A DNA stretch of 64,000 nt from Cephalotus follicularis (GCA_001972305.1 BDDD01000370.1:186001-250000); one strand, 5' to 3'; positions 36,593 through 49,417 are shown, numbered from the stretch's first letter. The notes: generated from the sequence alone by a model not told the origin. A program made the numbers and translations.

Positions 36593-39189
36593 TGGGATGC
36601 ACGTTACGAGTTTACAGCTTATGAAATTTTATGCTTCCGCAACTGATGTTCCTTGGAAAAGTTTAAATTTTATGGTTTTTGCATAAGTTGTATTTATGTG
36701 TTAATTGCCTTGACCGCTTTAATGTTGCCTTCTCGAAAACGGGGGCGTGACAGTTGATATTTTCAGTATGAAATGTACATTATGATATCGTTGTGAACGA
36801 CTTTCAAATATGTTTTGTGGAAGCATATTTATGTGTTTTAAATTGATTTTGATAAATCAATGTTTTCTAAATGATTGAATACTGAGTATTGTAACCACTT
36901 ATGGGGCGTACCATAGGCATGTCGTAGGCCTGGTACGGGGACATGACACTTCCGTAGCAGTGTGATTAGTCTACGGTGTCTCTGAGTGTTATGAATAAAT
37001 CCCATGTGGTGGATTTATGGACCCGCTACGTGATAAAGGCGTATGAATCGATTCTAGTATATGATATGTGATATGATATGTGATATGTGAGAATTGAATT
37101 GTGTAGTGTCGTACACTTCATTTCTAGTGGGCATGTGGAATTAGCGCCTCCCTTGCCAAATATATGTTATGTGATATGTATGTGGCTCAGTATGACTTAT
37201 GAATCGTGATATGATGTTTTGAAATGTTTCGTAAATGTTTCGAAAGTTATATGGATTTTATGAAAGTACAAATGTGACTTTACGGATGTTTAATTGTTTT
37301 TAATTGCTTAAGATTTTTGTTATGAATTTTATTGAAATCTTACTGCTTTTAAGCTTATCATTTACTACTTTTTCATTCATTATCCGTACTGAGGTTTGCT
37401 CAGTCGCGTTTTTGTTTTCCATGCGGCAGGTTATCAGGAGCAGCGGGGGAATGTGTGAACGAGAGATGACCACCTTATATTTTGGATCCCTAGGAGTGTG
37501 ATCCCGTTATGCTTTCTGTTTAGTGCTCATGAACAATAAGATATATATGTTTTAGTTTTGAACTGGAATATGTTTAAGTTTTCTGAAATTATTAAGTTTT
37601 TAAGTTTTCAGATATGCTATGACCGCCACGTTTTTGGCTGATAAGTTATGTTTATGTTCAAATATGTTATGTTATGTTATGATAGATTGTGTATTATGAC
37701 CTGTGACGACTCCCGCCGTCCGGGGGTTTTACAAATTCTCAGAAGTATGGTTGGTCTTCTGACAATGCACACAAGGAACTGTAGCACTCTGATTACCGCT
37801 TCCAGAGAATATGGAGGGTGTACCCTTACTAGGTGCTGAAGATCGGTCTCCTCGGTGTGCGTTCCTTGATCTACCTCTCCTCTGAGAACGGGATAGGTTC
37901 CCGCTATCCTGATTGCTACTATGAGACCCAAGTGAGGGGCAACTATAAGTCTTCTGCGATTTAGCACTGCCACTATCACTACCACTCTGCCAAGAAGAAG
38001 GAGTAGGCTTGGTGCGGGCTATATCTCTCATGAATTTAGCCTCAGTTGCAATATTGCCAAGCTACATAGCTCGAGAATAAATATTCGTTATGGAAGTCAA
38101 TCCGAAGGGAGCCAATTGCCTCCTCAAATCCAATCTCAGTCCCCGACAGAACTTCTTTGCTCTACGCTCTTGGCTTTCCGTTAAGTATGGGGTAGATCGG
38201 GCTAACTGCATCAATCTAACCTCATACTCAGCAACTGTCATGCTTCCCTGAACAAAGTTAGCAAACTCAATCTCTCTTCTGTATGTCTCTACCTAAGGGT
38301 AGTACCTTGCATTGAATTCTCCTTTGAAGGCATCCTAAGAGCGGACTGTACCATTTCTCGTCCAATCCATGTTAACCATAGCCCATGTCACACCCCGTTT
38401 CCATCAAAGACAACGTATATGGTGATATCATTTATAAATAATAATCCAATATTCAATATTAAATGAAATTTCATTAACATAAGCGAAAGCATTGCATTTC
38501 TGGATTATAAAATTATCCGCACGCAGCCCATACTGCGTGCTTATACAGTACAAACAATTATTTATTTACATATTGGAAATGTAAAACAACAACAACGGAG
38601 TATGATCATTAATTTCAATACAAAACATGGTGAATAAAGCATGAGAAAGAATATATAAATGTAACATGCATATCGGTTATTTTGAAATAACATATATATA
38701 GGTATTTCAATATATATAAGCAATCATGCTAAGTGGCCATAGACAATACAATTCTGGAATACCACACAAGGGTCAAATCAATCAATACAATGGTTTGGGT
38801 GTCGCTTATCGCTAACTCCTAGCACCAACTGCGCACCACCTAACTATCACCCTACACTCCGAAGATGATAGATCAGGTCAATTCTGCTGGCATTTAGCGG
38901 GCAGGTAACAATCAGGATCTGTATTGCAGATAAGTGTGGTGGAAGCTCTAGCCAACTCCTGGCACATAGGACCACCCCATACCCTGTGATGTCTCCTGTC
39001 ACTCAACTAATGGCAAAAACATAGACAAACAATTCAATCAATTCAATAGCAATATTACATATATCTATAATATGCAATATAATAGTTGTTTTCTTTTAAA
39101 AATGTTTAAACAGTTCAGTGACTGTCCTCTCTTTTGGAGGAACAGTATTCAATACAGTAGTTGTGCCTATCATGGGAGGAAAATCAGTA
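36593..39189. repeat. 2597-bp duplicated block inside the 5' LTR of E
   Basis: Copy of 45591-48187 at a constant offset of 8998 bases. It consists of the E LTR tail (36593-36752), D LTR tail (36753-37733), A gag (37734-38385) and the first 804 bases of solo LTR C' (38386-39189). I saw no difference over the whole identical block 36104-39189 by eye. The joint CAGTA|TGGG at 39189/39190 returns exactly to the base of LTR E that follows 36592. There is no target duplication. Confidence 0.88.
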
Positions 39190-39349
39190 TGGGATGCACG
39201 TTACGAGTTTACAGCTTATTAAATTTTATGCTTCCGCAACTGATGTTCCTTGGAAAAGTTTAAATTTTATGGTTTTTGCATAAGCTGTATTTATGTGTTA
39301 ATTGCATTTACCGCTTTGATGTTGCATTCTCGAAAATGGGGGCGTGACA
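39190..39349 (+). repeat. 5' LTR of element E (end part)
   Basis: Continues LTR E from TGGGATGCACGTTAC to GGGGGCGTGACA. It differs from the 3' LTR (45591-45750) at about seven of 160 positions, unlike the identical block before it. Confidence 0.88.
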
Positions 39350-39353
39350 AGCA

Positions 39354-39365
39354 TGGTATCAGAGC
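39354..39365 (+). other. Primer binding site of element E (initiator Met-tRNA)
   Basis: TGGTATCAGAGC, four bases after the LTR, exact match. Confidence 0.88.
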
Positions 39366-39461
39366 ATATTCCATATATGCTTAGCTGGGATACTTTCCTT
39401 GGCAATTAATGAATTGTTTTCCTAAAGTCGTGACTAACTGTCATCCTTCTTATAGGAACCA

Positions 39462-42400
39462 ATGGACCGAAGGAGAACACGTGCTAGGGCTAGAGCTGTT
39501 GGAGCTAATGCCCTTGAGGAAGAAAATATTCCGCAAGGGATGAATATTCCCCAAGATGACAAAGATTCGATGGCCCCAATTGCGGACTATTTTCAACAAC
39601 ATATGGCCTTTAATATGGCTAATGCGGAGGAGATGCGCCAGTACTACGCGCAAGCTCGACCGCAACATAGAGCTCCCGATTACTGCCCGGGAGAGGATAA
39701 TAACCAGTTTGGAAGGGACATTGAAAATTTCATGAGGCTGAATCCACCGAGTTTCTAGGGGGAACTTGACGCTACTGTTGTGGAGAGATGGCTGCAGGAC
39801 TTGGAGAAAATCTTTGAAGTGATGGGCTGTACTGACACTCAAAAGTTGAAATTTGCAGTTTACCGCCTATGGGGTGAGGCCACTCATTGGTGGGAAATGG
39901 TCAAAGCTAAATGGGAATCACAGAGACTGGACAGCACTAGGGACAGATTCCAGGCGGAGTTCCTGAAGACTTATGTTCCCCGTATTGAGCAAGAGCGACG
40001 AGAGACGGAGCTCTTGGAGTTACGATAGGGAGAGATGAGTGTGGCTGAGTATCAAGCAAGGTTCATGGAGCTAGCCAGAAATTCACCTTATCTGGTAGCT
40101 GATGAAGAGAAGAAGATTCGGAGATTCCTGCGAGGTCTACGACCTGATCTTCGATCAATAATTTGAGCTATGGAACTGAGGACTTTTGTAGAGGTTGCTC
40201 AGAAAGCAAGACTATTGGAGACAATATCCAGTAAAGACCGGACTGAGAGAGCTCGCGCACAGCAGAATAAACAGGGCTCTACACAGTCCCGATCGGCATC
40301 GTCGAAATGGCAAGATGGTGGTTCTCCAACGAAGTCATCTAAGAACAAGTCTCATCAGACAGCGTCACAGGGTACTCCCAGTCAGGGGAGTAATGCTAGA
40401 TCTGGAGGTTGTTATTATTGTGGTCGTACCGGCCACCAACAGAAAGATTGCTGGAGGTTTTATGGTTGGTGCTTGAGGTGCGGGGCACCTGGTCATTCGG
40501 TGAAGGACTTTCCGAAGAGTTCTGCTACAGCGCCTATTGGGCCGGGGAGTAGTAGTGGTGCGGCGGTGGGACCGTCACAGGGGAAGGACACCGGCAAGGG
40601 AATCGCAAAGATAGAGTTTTTGTACTTGCTCAGACAGAGGTTCCAGAGTCGACTTCTGTTGTTGGAGGTACTCTGTATATATATGGTTTTTCTGCTAGAG
40701 TATTGATGGATTCTGGAGCATCGCATTCTTTTATATCTGCACGTTTCGCATCTTGTTTAGATGTCACCCCTGACTGCATGTCATACATACTTGATGTGAG
40801 TACACCGACTGGGACTTCTATGTACACTGACTTGGTATATAGATGTTGTGAGATGTCTATGGCAGGCATTTCCTTGTATGCATATTTGATAGTGCTGCCT
40901 ATCCGTGACTTCGATGTTATATTGGGGATGGATTGCTTTTCAGCACACCGTGCTCATATGGATTGTTACAATAAAACTGTGGATTTTTCTCTGCCCGATG
41001 GAACGACTTTTCAGTTGAAGGGAGACAAAGGGTTCTCGACACCGATCATATCCTTTATTCGATCATCGAGATACCTAGAGAAGGGATGCGAGGGATATCT
41101 GGCCTATGTGATTGATCGAAGGAAAGAGAAGGGCTTGAGCTTGGAGGAAATTCCGGTTGTGTGCGAATTTCCAGATGTATTTCCTGATGACTTGGGATCC
41201 TTGCCACCGAAGAGAAGTATGGAGTTTGTTATCGATCTTATACCAGGTACAACTCCTATTTCTAAAGCACCATATAGAATGCCCCCTGCAGAATTGAGGG
41301 AACTGAAATTACAGTTGCAAGATCTGATCGATAAAGGTTTTATTTGACCTAGTGTTTGTCCATGGGGTGCGCCTGTACTGTTTGTCAAGAAGAAGGATGG
41401 TTCGATGAGACTCTGCATCAACAATAGAATGTTGAACAAGGCAACTATATAGAACAAATATCCTTTACCCCACATTGAGGAGTTGTTTGACCAGTTGCAA
41501 GGATCAAGCGTGTTTTCGAAGCTCGACTTGAGGTCAGGTTACCACCAACTGAGAGTGAGGGAAGGAGACATCGAGAAGACTGCCTTCTGAACACGGTATG
41601 GTCATTACGAGTTCTTGGTGATGCCGTTCGGTGTTACCAATGCACCGATAGCTTTTATGTCATTGATGAATGACGTATTCCGACCATACATGGACCAGTT
41701 TGTTGTGGTGTTTATCGATGACATACTGGTATATTCGAGGATTGAGGAGGCGCACACTCATCATCTGAGACTAGTATTGCAAGTTCTCAGGGAACATCGG
41801 CTGTACGCCAAGTTTGGCAAGTGTGAGTTCTGGTTTGATTATGTGATCTTTCTCGCTCACATCGTATATGGGGAAGGCTTGACGGTGGATCCGTCAAAGG
41901 CCAAAGTAGTAAGAGACTGGCCACAACCGAAGAATGTGACGGAGGCGCGCAGTTTCCTTGGATTGGAGGGGTATTACAGGAGGTTTATCCATAACTTTTC
42001 AAGGATAGCCGAGCCCTTCACTAGACTGACCTACAAGAAGACCCCTTTTGTCTGGGACGAAGACTGTGAAGCTAGTTTCCGTGAACTGAAGGATCGGTTA
42101 GTTTCCGCTCCTGTCTTGGCATTACCTGAGGGTAATGAGGGCTTTGCAGTCTACACTGATGCATCAGGTAAGGGTTTGGGCTGTGTATTGATGCAGCGAG
42201 GCAAAGTGATTGCATATGCCTCGAGGAAGCTAAAGCCGTATGAAGAAAACTACCCAACTCATGACCTTGAACATGCAACTATTATCTTTGCCCTTCAGAA
42301 GTGGAGGCACTATCTTTATGGGGCGCAGTTTGAGATCTTTACCGATCATATGAGTTTGACGTACCTGTTTTGTCAGGACACACTGAACATGAGGTAGCGC

Positions 42401-43660
42401 AGGTGGGTAGAATTCTTTAATGATTATGATTGCAGCGTTCAGTACCACCCGGGGAAAGCAAATGTAGTCGCTGATGCCTTGAGCCGCAAGGCTATGCTTG
42501 CTAATGCGATGGTGTCGCAATGGAAGATGTTAGAAGACTTCCAAGAATGGTCTCTGTTCAATCAGCCACCTGGAGTCTTTATGGCTAGTATGAGTGCATA
42601 GCCAGTTTTGCTTGATGAAATAAAGAACGCTCAAGCATACGATCCTGAATTGCGAAAGATTCGGGAGAACCTGAACTCAGAATCTGATTTTCGAGTGCAG
42701 GCTGATGGTATTCTGAGATATCGGGGACGTGTGTGTCTTCCGAATGAACCAGGGTTGAAGAATGAGTTACTTCACGGGGCTCCTAAATCTCTGTACAGCA
42801 TTCACCCTGGTAGCACAAAAATGTACCAAGCAATGAGGTGGTATTACTGGTGGCCTAGCATGAAATGAGAGATCGTCGATTATGTGGCAAGGTATTTGAC
42901 TTTCCAGACTGTCAAGGCCGAGCACCAGAGACCCGCAGGTTTACTACAGCCTTTACCAATTCAAGAGTGGAAGTGGGAACATGTTATGATGGATTTTGTT
43001 TTGGGTTTTCCTCTGACTCGGAACCGTCACAACGCCGTGTGGGTTATCATGGATAGACTCACCAAATCAACGCACTTTCTACCTACAAACGTTACGGATT
43101 CTGCAAGCAAGCTAGCTCGTTTGTATGTGAAGGAGATAGTGAGGCTACGTGATGTTCCAGTCAGCATCGTATGTGATAGAGATGCCATCTTCACTTCCAA
43201 CTTCTGGAAGAGATTCCAGGCAGCTTTTGGGACAAAGCTGAACCTGAGTACTGCCTTTCACCCTCATACCGATGGGCAGTCTGAGCATACCATCCAGACC
43301 TTGGAGCTACGGGCTTGTGTTATTGACTTTGCTGGTACATGGGATGATCAAATTCCTTTGATAGAGTTCTCTTATAATAACAGCTACCATTCCAGTATCG
43401 GCATGGCACCGTTTGAAGCACTGTATGGGAGGAAGTGCAGATCTCTGGTATGTTGGGATGAGGTCGGGGAGCGACCTTTACTCGGGACTGAGTTAGTGGA
43501 GGAAACTTCGGAAAAGACCAGGATGATAAAAAAGAAGCTGCTTGCTGCTCAGAGCCGGCAGAAGTGTTATGCGGACAGCGTCAAGAGAAGGCCTTTGACG
43601 TTCAGTGTGGGAGATCATGTGTTCTTAATGGTCTCACCATGGAAGGGCGTGCAAAGGTTC
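39462..43660 (+). pseudogene. Element E gag-pol remains
   Basis: Parts in order: gag starting MDRRRTRARARAV, capsid region 39700-40170 (WLQDLEKIFEVMGC), two zinc knuckles 40410-40510 (CYYCGRTGHQQKDC, CLRCGAPGHSVKD); protease 40700-40940 ([22 protein letters not shown]); RT 41160-41900 ([21 protein letters not shown]); RNase H 42140-42480 ([15 protein letters not shown]); integrase zinc region and core 42740-43500 (WVIMDRLTKSTHFLP, YGRKCRS). The chromodomain end is not present. Close to B throughout. Broken, with about ten breaks. Confidence 0.9.
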
Positions 43661-44126
43661 CAACATAAAACTCCCTTCTCTGTCCAAAACGAACGAAGAA
43701 GAAAAAATAGGAGAAAGGAAAACACAAAAGAAACAGTAAGGAGAGAAAACCCAAACCACCATTGTTGAACTTGGTTGTAGCTTGGAACTTGGAGCTGGTG
43801 GCTTGCAGCAACGGGACGGACCTGGAGGGGCTGCTGTGACCAGTTTAGAACGCAAAGAGGTGGACTTTCCAGTTCCTAACTTGGAACAAAAGGTAGGGGA
43901 AAGCCATAATTGAAATCTTGGTATCAATGTTCATGCATGGACTATGTTTTAGTGTATGAAATGCATGATTACTGAATTGTTTGTGCTCACTGGATTAATG
44001 CCATGTTATGCTAGATATGTCATATGTATCTGCATGTTGGTTTCCTACCTTGATTACATGTTGTTTTGCATGTATATGGTTGAAATGGCTACTGTTTGTT
44101 AAGTTGTGAGGAAGAAGACGACTGCT

Positions 44127-44470
44127 ACTCGATAAACGTCGACGCCTTTTAATAAACATTGACGACTTTGGATTATTGCTTGGTTACTGGTGTGAAACAG
44201 ATCGACGTCTTTGGAAAGACATCGACACCTTAGGCTATCTACTTGGGTTTTGATGTATTACACGTCGACGCCTAGGGTTCCTACCCTAACGCGTCGACGC
44301 CATAAGCAATACGCTGATGTTTTAAGGTTCCAGACCTTGAGCGTCGATGCGTATAAAATGCACATCGACGTCTTTTAGCAGTAGAACGCACTGACAGTAA
44401 GGACTTGTACATCGACGTTGATGGGCAAAGACATCGACGCCTTTTAAGTAGACATCGACGTCTTTTGTAC
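44127..44470. repeat. Palindrome array, class ACRTCGACGYC
   Basis: Counterpart of 35130-35470, with 12 or more copies and few differences. Confidence 0.82.
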
Positions 44471-45328
44471 TGTTTGGAGGTTTCCTTATTTAACGATGCG
44501 AAACGATCCCGATTCCTATTAGGGTACATTTGTGCATTTGTATGCATCACATATACACTGTTTACTGCCTGTTTGTCCACTGTTTGTAAATCGTTATGAT
44601 TTCTAAAGTTATGATATTTAGAAATGCATATGTGAACTCGGAATGTACTATTTTGAGTATGAAAATATGTATTGGTTAATAACGTATTTTCTAACAAACT
44701 GGTAACGATTTACACTATTGAATTGTTCAAAGGTATTTCTACTACTGAAATTACTGATTTCAAATATTTATTACTTCAGAAATATTTGAAAATGATTTGC
44801 CTTTCGTCGATCTAAACGAGCACCACTGTACTGTTTATTGCACTGTTTACTGTTTGATTCACTGTTTGCCCTGTGAATTTCTATGTGGTTGTGCTTGAGC
44901 CACTGGTTGCATGGTGGAGGCTGCCAGCGCCGGCTAGTGGTAGGGTTGACCTAGGGGCCAGGAGTTGGCTGGGTGACTCACTGTACTGTACTGTTGCCTC
45001 GCTTGGTTTCCTGGAGTAGGGACCGTAGTGGGAGTGTAGCGTGGGGCCAGGAGTTGGCGGCGTTACACATACTGCCTGACTGTTGTGGTCCTTTGTGGAC
45101 TTACTGTACTGCCTGTTGGTCCTTTTCGGACATTACTGTGACTGTTGACGTAACCCTGGCCGGGTTACAACTGTACTGTTCTTGCATACATATATTTTCT
45201 TATATATGTATCCACTATATTTTTACTGTATTGTTAATATATATATATACTTGTATTTCCTACACTGCATCATTATGCATACATTACATGACATGCATCT
45301 AATGTTGATATCGATCTACTTTTATGAC

Positions 45329-45353
45329 TTAGCCGAGTGAGGATAAAGGCTAA
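45329..45353 (+). other. Conserved hairpin TTAGCC/GGCTAA (LTR E)
   Basis: Six-base stem with loop GAGTGAGGATAAA, followed by CCCCC. Confidence 0.6.
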
Positions 45354-45577
45354 CCCCCTACTTTTCAGATTAATGCAATGGACCGATTGGACTGGCATGG
45401 GCGAAGAACAAGCCGTTATGTTGTTATTATTTCTTGGTTCTACCTTCTTATTTGTAATAAACTGTTTCGTTAAAGGATTTCTGATGTACTGTACCATGGT
45501 TTGTTTTGATGGGATTTAATATTGTACTGTGATCACGCTCCGTTTGTGGGCGATTAACAATGACAGACTTGTTTTGG

Positions 45578-45605
45578 GTAGCGTGCAGTATGGGATGCAC
45601 GTTAC
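45578..45605 (+). other. Covarying hairpin with TATGGG loop (LTR E)
   Basis: GTAGCGTGC pairs with GCACGTTAC (nine pairs, one G-T) around the ten-base loop AGTATGGGAT, about 145 bases before the LTR end. The duplicate is at 36580-36607. Confidence 0.7.
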
Positions 45606-45750
45606 GAGTTTACAGCTTATGAAATTTTATGCTTCCGCAACTGATGTTCCTTGGAAAAGTTTAAATTTTATGGTTTTTGCATAAGTTGTATTTATGTGTT
45701 AATTGCCTTGACCGCTTTAATGTTGCCTTCTCGAAAACGGGGGCGTGACA

Positions 45751-46731
45751 GTTGATATTTTCAGTATGAAATGTACATTATGATATCGTTGTGAACGACT
45801 TTCAAATATGTTTTGTGGAAGCATATTTATGTGTTTTAAATTGATTTTGATAAATCAATGTTTTCTAAATGATTGAATACTGAGTATTGTAACCACTTAT
45901 GGGGCGTACCATAGGCATGTCGTAGGCCTGGTACGGGGACATGACACTTCCGTAGCAGTGTGATTAGTCTACGGTGTCTCTGAGTGTTATGAATAAATCC
46001 CATGTGGTGGATTTATGGACCCGCTACGTGATAAAGGCGTATGAATCGATTCTAGTATATGATATGTGATATGATATGTGATATGTGAGAATTGAATTGT
46101 GTAGTGTCGTACACTTCATTTCTAGTGGGCATGTGGAATTAGCGCCTCCCTTGCCAAATATATGTTATGTGATATGTATGTGGCTCAGTATGACTTATGA
46201 ATCGTGATATGATGTTTTGAAATGTTTCGTAAATGTTTCGAAAGTTATATGGATTTTATGAAAGTACAAATGTGACTTTACGGATGTTTAATTGTTTTTA
46301 ATTGCTTAAGATTTTTGTTATGAATTTTATTGAAATCTTACTGCTTTTAAGCTTATCATTTACTACTTTTTCATTCATTATCCGTACTGAGGTTTGCTCA
46401 GTCGCGTTTTTGTTTTCCATGCGGCAGGTTATCAGGAGCAGCGGGGGAATGTGTGAACGAGAGATGACCACCTTATATTTTGGATCCCTAGGAGTGTGAT
46501 CCCGTTATGCTTTCTGTTTAGTGCTCATGAACAATAAGATATATATGTTTTAGTTTTGAACTGGAATATGTTTAAGTTTTCTGAAATTATTAAGTTTTTA
46601 AGTTTTCAGATATGCTATGACCGCCACGTTTTTGGCTGATAAGTTATGTTTATGTTCAAATATGTTATGTTATGTTATGATAGATTGTGTATTATGACCT
46701 GTGACGACTCCCGCCGTCCGGGGGTTTTACA
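45751..46731 (-). repeat. LTR D, right part
   Basis: Continues LTR D after E and matches 55340-56331 of D2, including the conserved stretch around ACCATAGGC...GTCGTAGGCCTGG. Ends GGGGGTTTTACA. A second copy is at 36753-37733. Confidence 0.82.
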
Positions 46732-47383
46732 AATTCTCAGAAGTATGGTTGGTCTTCTGACAATGCACACAAGGAACTGTAGCACTCTGATTACCGCTTC
46801 CAGAGAATATGGAGGGTGTACCCTTACTAGGTGCTGAAGATCGGTCTCCTCGGTGTGCGTTCCTTGATCTACCTCTCCTCTGAGAACGGGATAGGTTCCC
46901 GCTATCCTGATTGCTACTATGAGACCCAAGTGAGGGGCAACTATAAGTCTTCTGCGATTTAGCACTGCCACTATCACTACCACTCTGCCAAGAAGAAGGA
47001 GTAGGCTTGGTGCGGGCTATATCTCTCATGAATTTAGCCTCAGTTGCAATATTGCCAAGCTACATAGCTCGAGAATAAATATTCGTTATGGAAGTCAATC
47101 CGAAGGGAGCCAATTGCCTCCTCAAATCCAATCTCAGTCCCCGACAGAACTTCTTTGCTCTACGCTCTTGGCTTTCCGTTAAGTATGGGGTAGATCGGGC
47201 TAACTGCATCAATCTAACCTCATACTCAGCAACTGTCATGCTTCCCTGAACAAAGTTAGCAAACTCAATCTCTCTTCTGTATGTCTCTACCTAAGGGTAG
47301 TACCTTGCATTGAATTCTCCTTTGAAGGCATCCTAAGAGCGGACTGTACCATTTCTCGTCCAATCCATGTTAACCATAGCCCA
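46732..47383 (-). pseudogene. Element A gag, middle part
   Basis: Minus-strand gag similar to 56990-57632 of A2: capsid region with the VQGSMTVAEYE-type motif, then the linker SGSGNQSATVPCVHCQKTNHT leading to the zinc knuckle. A copy lies in the duplication (37734-38385). Broken. Confidence 0.82.
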
Positions 47384-47516
47384 TGTCACACCCCGTTTCC
47401 ATCAAAGACAACGTATATGGTGATATCATTTATAAATAATAATCCAATATTCAATATTAAATGAAATTTCATTAACATAAGCGAAAGCATTGCATTTCTG
47501 GATTATAAAATTATCC

Positions 47517-47538
47517 GCACGCAGCCCATACTGCGTGC
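47517..47538 (-). other. Covarying hairpin with TATGGG loop (LTR C')
   Basis: On the minus strand GCACGCAG-TATGGG-CTGCGTGC, a perfect eight-pair stem with a six-base loop, 133 bases from the LTR end. Duplicate at 38519-38540. Confidence 0.72.
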
Positions 47539-48554
47539 TTATACAGTACAAACAATTATTTATTTACATATTGGAAATGTAAAACAACAACAACGGAGTA
47601 TGATCATTAATTTCAATACAAAACATGGTGAATAAAGCATGAGAAAGAATATATAAATGTAACATGCATATCGGTTATTTTGAAATAACATATATATAGG
47701 TATTTCAATATATATAAGCAATCATGCTAAGTGGCCATAGACAATACAATTCTGGAATACCACACAAGGGTCAAATCAATCAATACAATGGTTTGGGTGT
47801 CGCTTATCGCTAACTCCTAGCACCAACTGCGCACCACCTAACTATCACCCTACACTCCGAAGATGATAGATCAGGTCAATTCTGCTGGCATTTAGCGGGC
47901 AGGTAACAATCAGGATCTGTATTGCAGATAAGTGTGGTGGAAGCTCTAGCCAACTCCTGGCACATAGGACCACCCCATACCCTGTGATGTCTCCTGTCAC
48001 TCAACTAATGGCAAAAACATAGACAAACAATTCAATCAATTCAATAGCAATATTACATATATCTATAATATGCAATATAATAGTTGTTTTCTTTTAAAAA
48101 TGTTTAAACAGTTCAGTGACTGTCCTCTCTTTTGGAGGAACAGTATTCAATACAGTAGTTGTGCCTATCATGGGAGGAAAATCAGTAAATCATTTGACAA
48201 TAAGTTTTCATTTTGGAAACAATAAAGAAAACCCATATTTGTGCTTATAGCACCAGTTGGTTCAATCGTTAATATTAAGTGTAACAATAGTATTTATGAA
48301 CACTTAATAGCTATACACTGTGTATAACAACATCATTAAACAGTAGCGGAACAATCACAATTCAAGGGTTCAACAAGATGTTAGCATACCCTAGTCATTC
48401 TTGCACAACTCTCACAAGGAGTGCATGCGTTGTTTACTTTCTGTAATACAACTACCTAAGGCCAGGATTGACTATTACAATCATCCCATATGGAGGCCAG
48501 GGTAATTACACTCAATTTAAAGCCTAACAATAGCTAATATCAGTAATTTGTCAC

Positions 48555-48685
48555 TTAACAGTCGACTGGTCATAAGAATAGCTGGCTGTTTTCATTAGGC
48601 AGTCGATTGTTTGTCCTTAACAGTCGACTGTTTACATAGAACAGTCGACTGTTGGGATTAAACAGTCGACTGTTTTTGTCCAGAA
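48555..48685. repeat. Palindrome array, class AAACAGTCGACTGTTT
   Basis: Six copies. 48660-48675 is a perfect 16-base palindrome. Confidence 0.85.
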
Positions 48686-49365
48686 TCGTCAGGCAGTAGT
48701 TTAAAAAAATAGAGTATGCATGCTCACAATCAAATTCTAACCAATCAATAACATGCAATCATACAGAAATCATCCAGGCATGATATACATATCATATCTT
48801 CTAAAACATGTCAATACCACTACCTCAATCGCTATCCCGAAATCAAATTGAGTTGATTTCTTTCTTTGTGTTCAAAACTCTTTACACCAACTCATACTCC
48901 AATTTCGAGCAATTTAATCTACTTGCATGTAAATAGTTTGTGTAAACATTAAAATCAGTAGGTTTATGTCGTGGTTAATCATGATAACAACAAGTGAGGT
49001 CGAATCAGTACCTTACCAATGAAAATCTAAGCTCCAACTCACTTTGAACACTTCAACCTCAACATGCAAAGTTCTAGAAATATATTCCAAGAGTTGTATG
49101 TTAACAGCAGTTACATACATGCATTGATACATACCTAGCACTTGTACATCCATACACCAGTAACGTATGTCGAGATAGAAGCTTACCAGTTGATTTGAGC
49201 TCCTAATTCCACTTTGAACTCCCTGCCTCAACTTGCAAACAACTACTGCCCAATACATTTTCTTCTCTCTCAAGTGTTTCCAACACTCCTTTCCATCCCT
49301 CAGTAGCTGATATAGAGGTTTTAAAAACCTTAGAACTCGTCAGATTCCATTAATTCAGCCTTCTC

Positions 49366-49368
<3 letters not shown>

Positions 49369-49417
<49 letters not shown>
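49369..49417. repeat. Compound microsatellite (TC)16(AC)8
   Basis: An uninterrupted TC run to 49400 followed by an AC run. Its lack of interruptions suggests recent length change. Confidence 0.95.

Larger units (their letters stand above)
34356..45750 (+). mobile_element. Element E: Ty3/gypsy Tekay-type fossil inside LTR D
   Basis: Starts TGTAACACCC and ends GGGCGTGACA, with target copies GTTAA (34351-34355) and GTTGA (45751-45755). D2 has GTTGA at the uninterrupted site. Parts: 5' LTR 34356-36592 plus 39190-39349, primer site 39354, gag-pol 39462-43660, 3' LTR 43661-45750. A 2.6-kb duplicated block sits inside the 5' LTR. Outside that block the LTR copies differ at about 2-4 bases per 100 by eye, roughly 1-1.5 million years at 1.3e-8. 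Its LTR is related to LTR B. Broken, with about ten breaks. Confidence 0.88.
43661..45750 (+). repeat. 3' LTR of element E
   Basis: Directly follows pol. Its first 250 bases resemble the middle of LTR B (13290-13450), the rest the 5' LTR of E from 34907. Palindrome array 44127-44470, hairpins 45329-45353 and 45578-45605. Right target copy GTTGA. Confidence 0.88.
32626..46731 (-). mobile_element. Element D: Ty3-type LTR with primer-site stub, in gag of A, containing element E
   Basis: The LTR consists of 32637-34355 and 45751-46731, split by E. It is preceded at 32626-32636 by an 11-base stub (CTATAATACCA) that equals the inverted primer site seen next to the sister LTR D2 (53610-53621). D is therefore a minus-strand 5' LTR with a trace of internal region. 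Flanking A sequence shares CAAAT on both sides. Length 2.70 kb, as in D2. Confidence 0.8.

Noticed and set aside
36095-38031. Several open frames repeated exactly at 44973-47029, as if a duplicated gene cluster
   Set aside because: They are LTR and gag sequence inside the duplicated block. Their identity reflects the recent duplication, not gene conservation.
49369-49417. Centromeric or telomeric repeat
   Set aside because: Only a TC/AC microsatellite; no telomere motif or long satellite array in the window.
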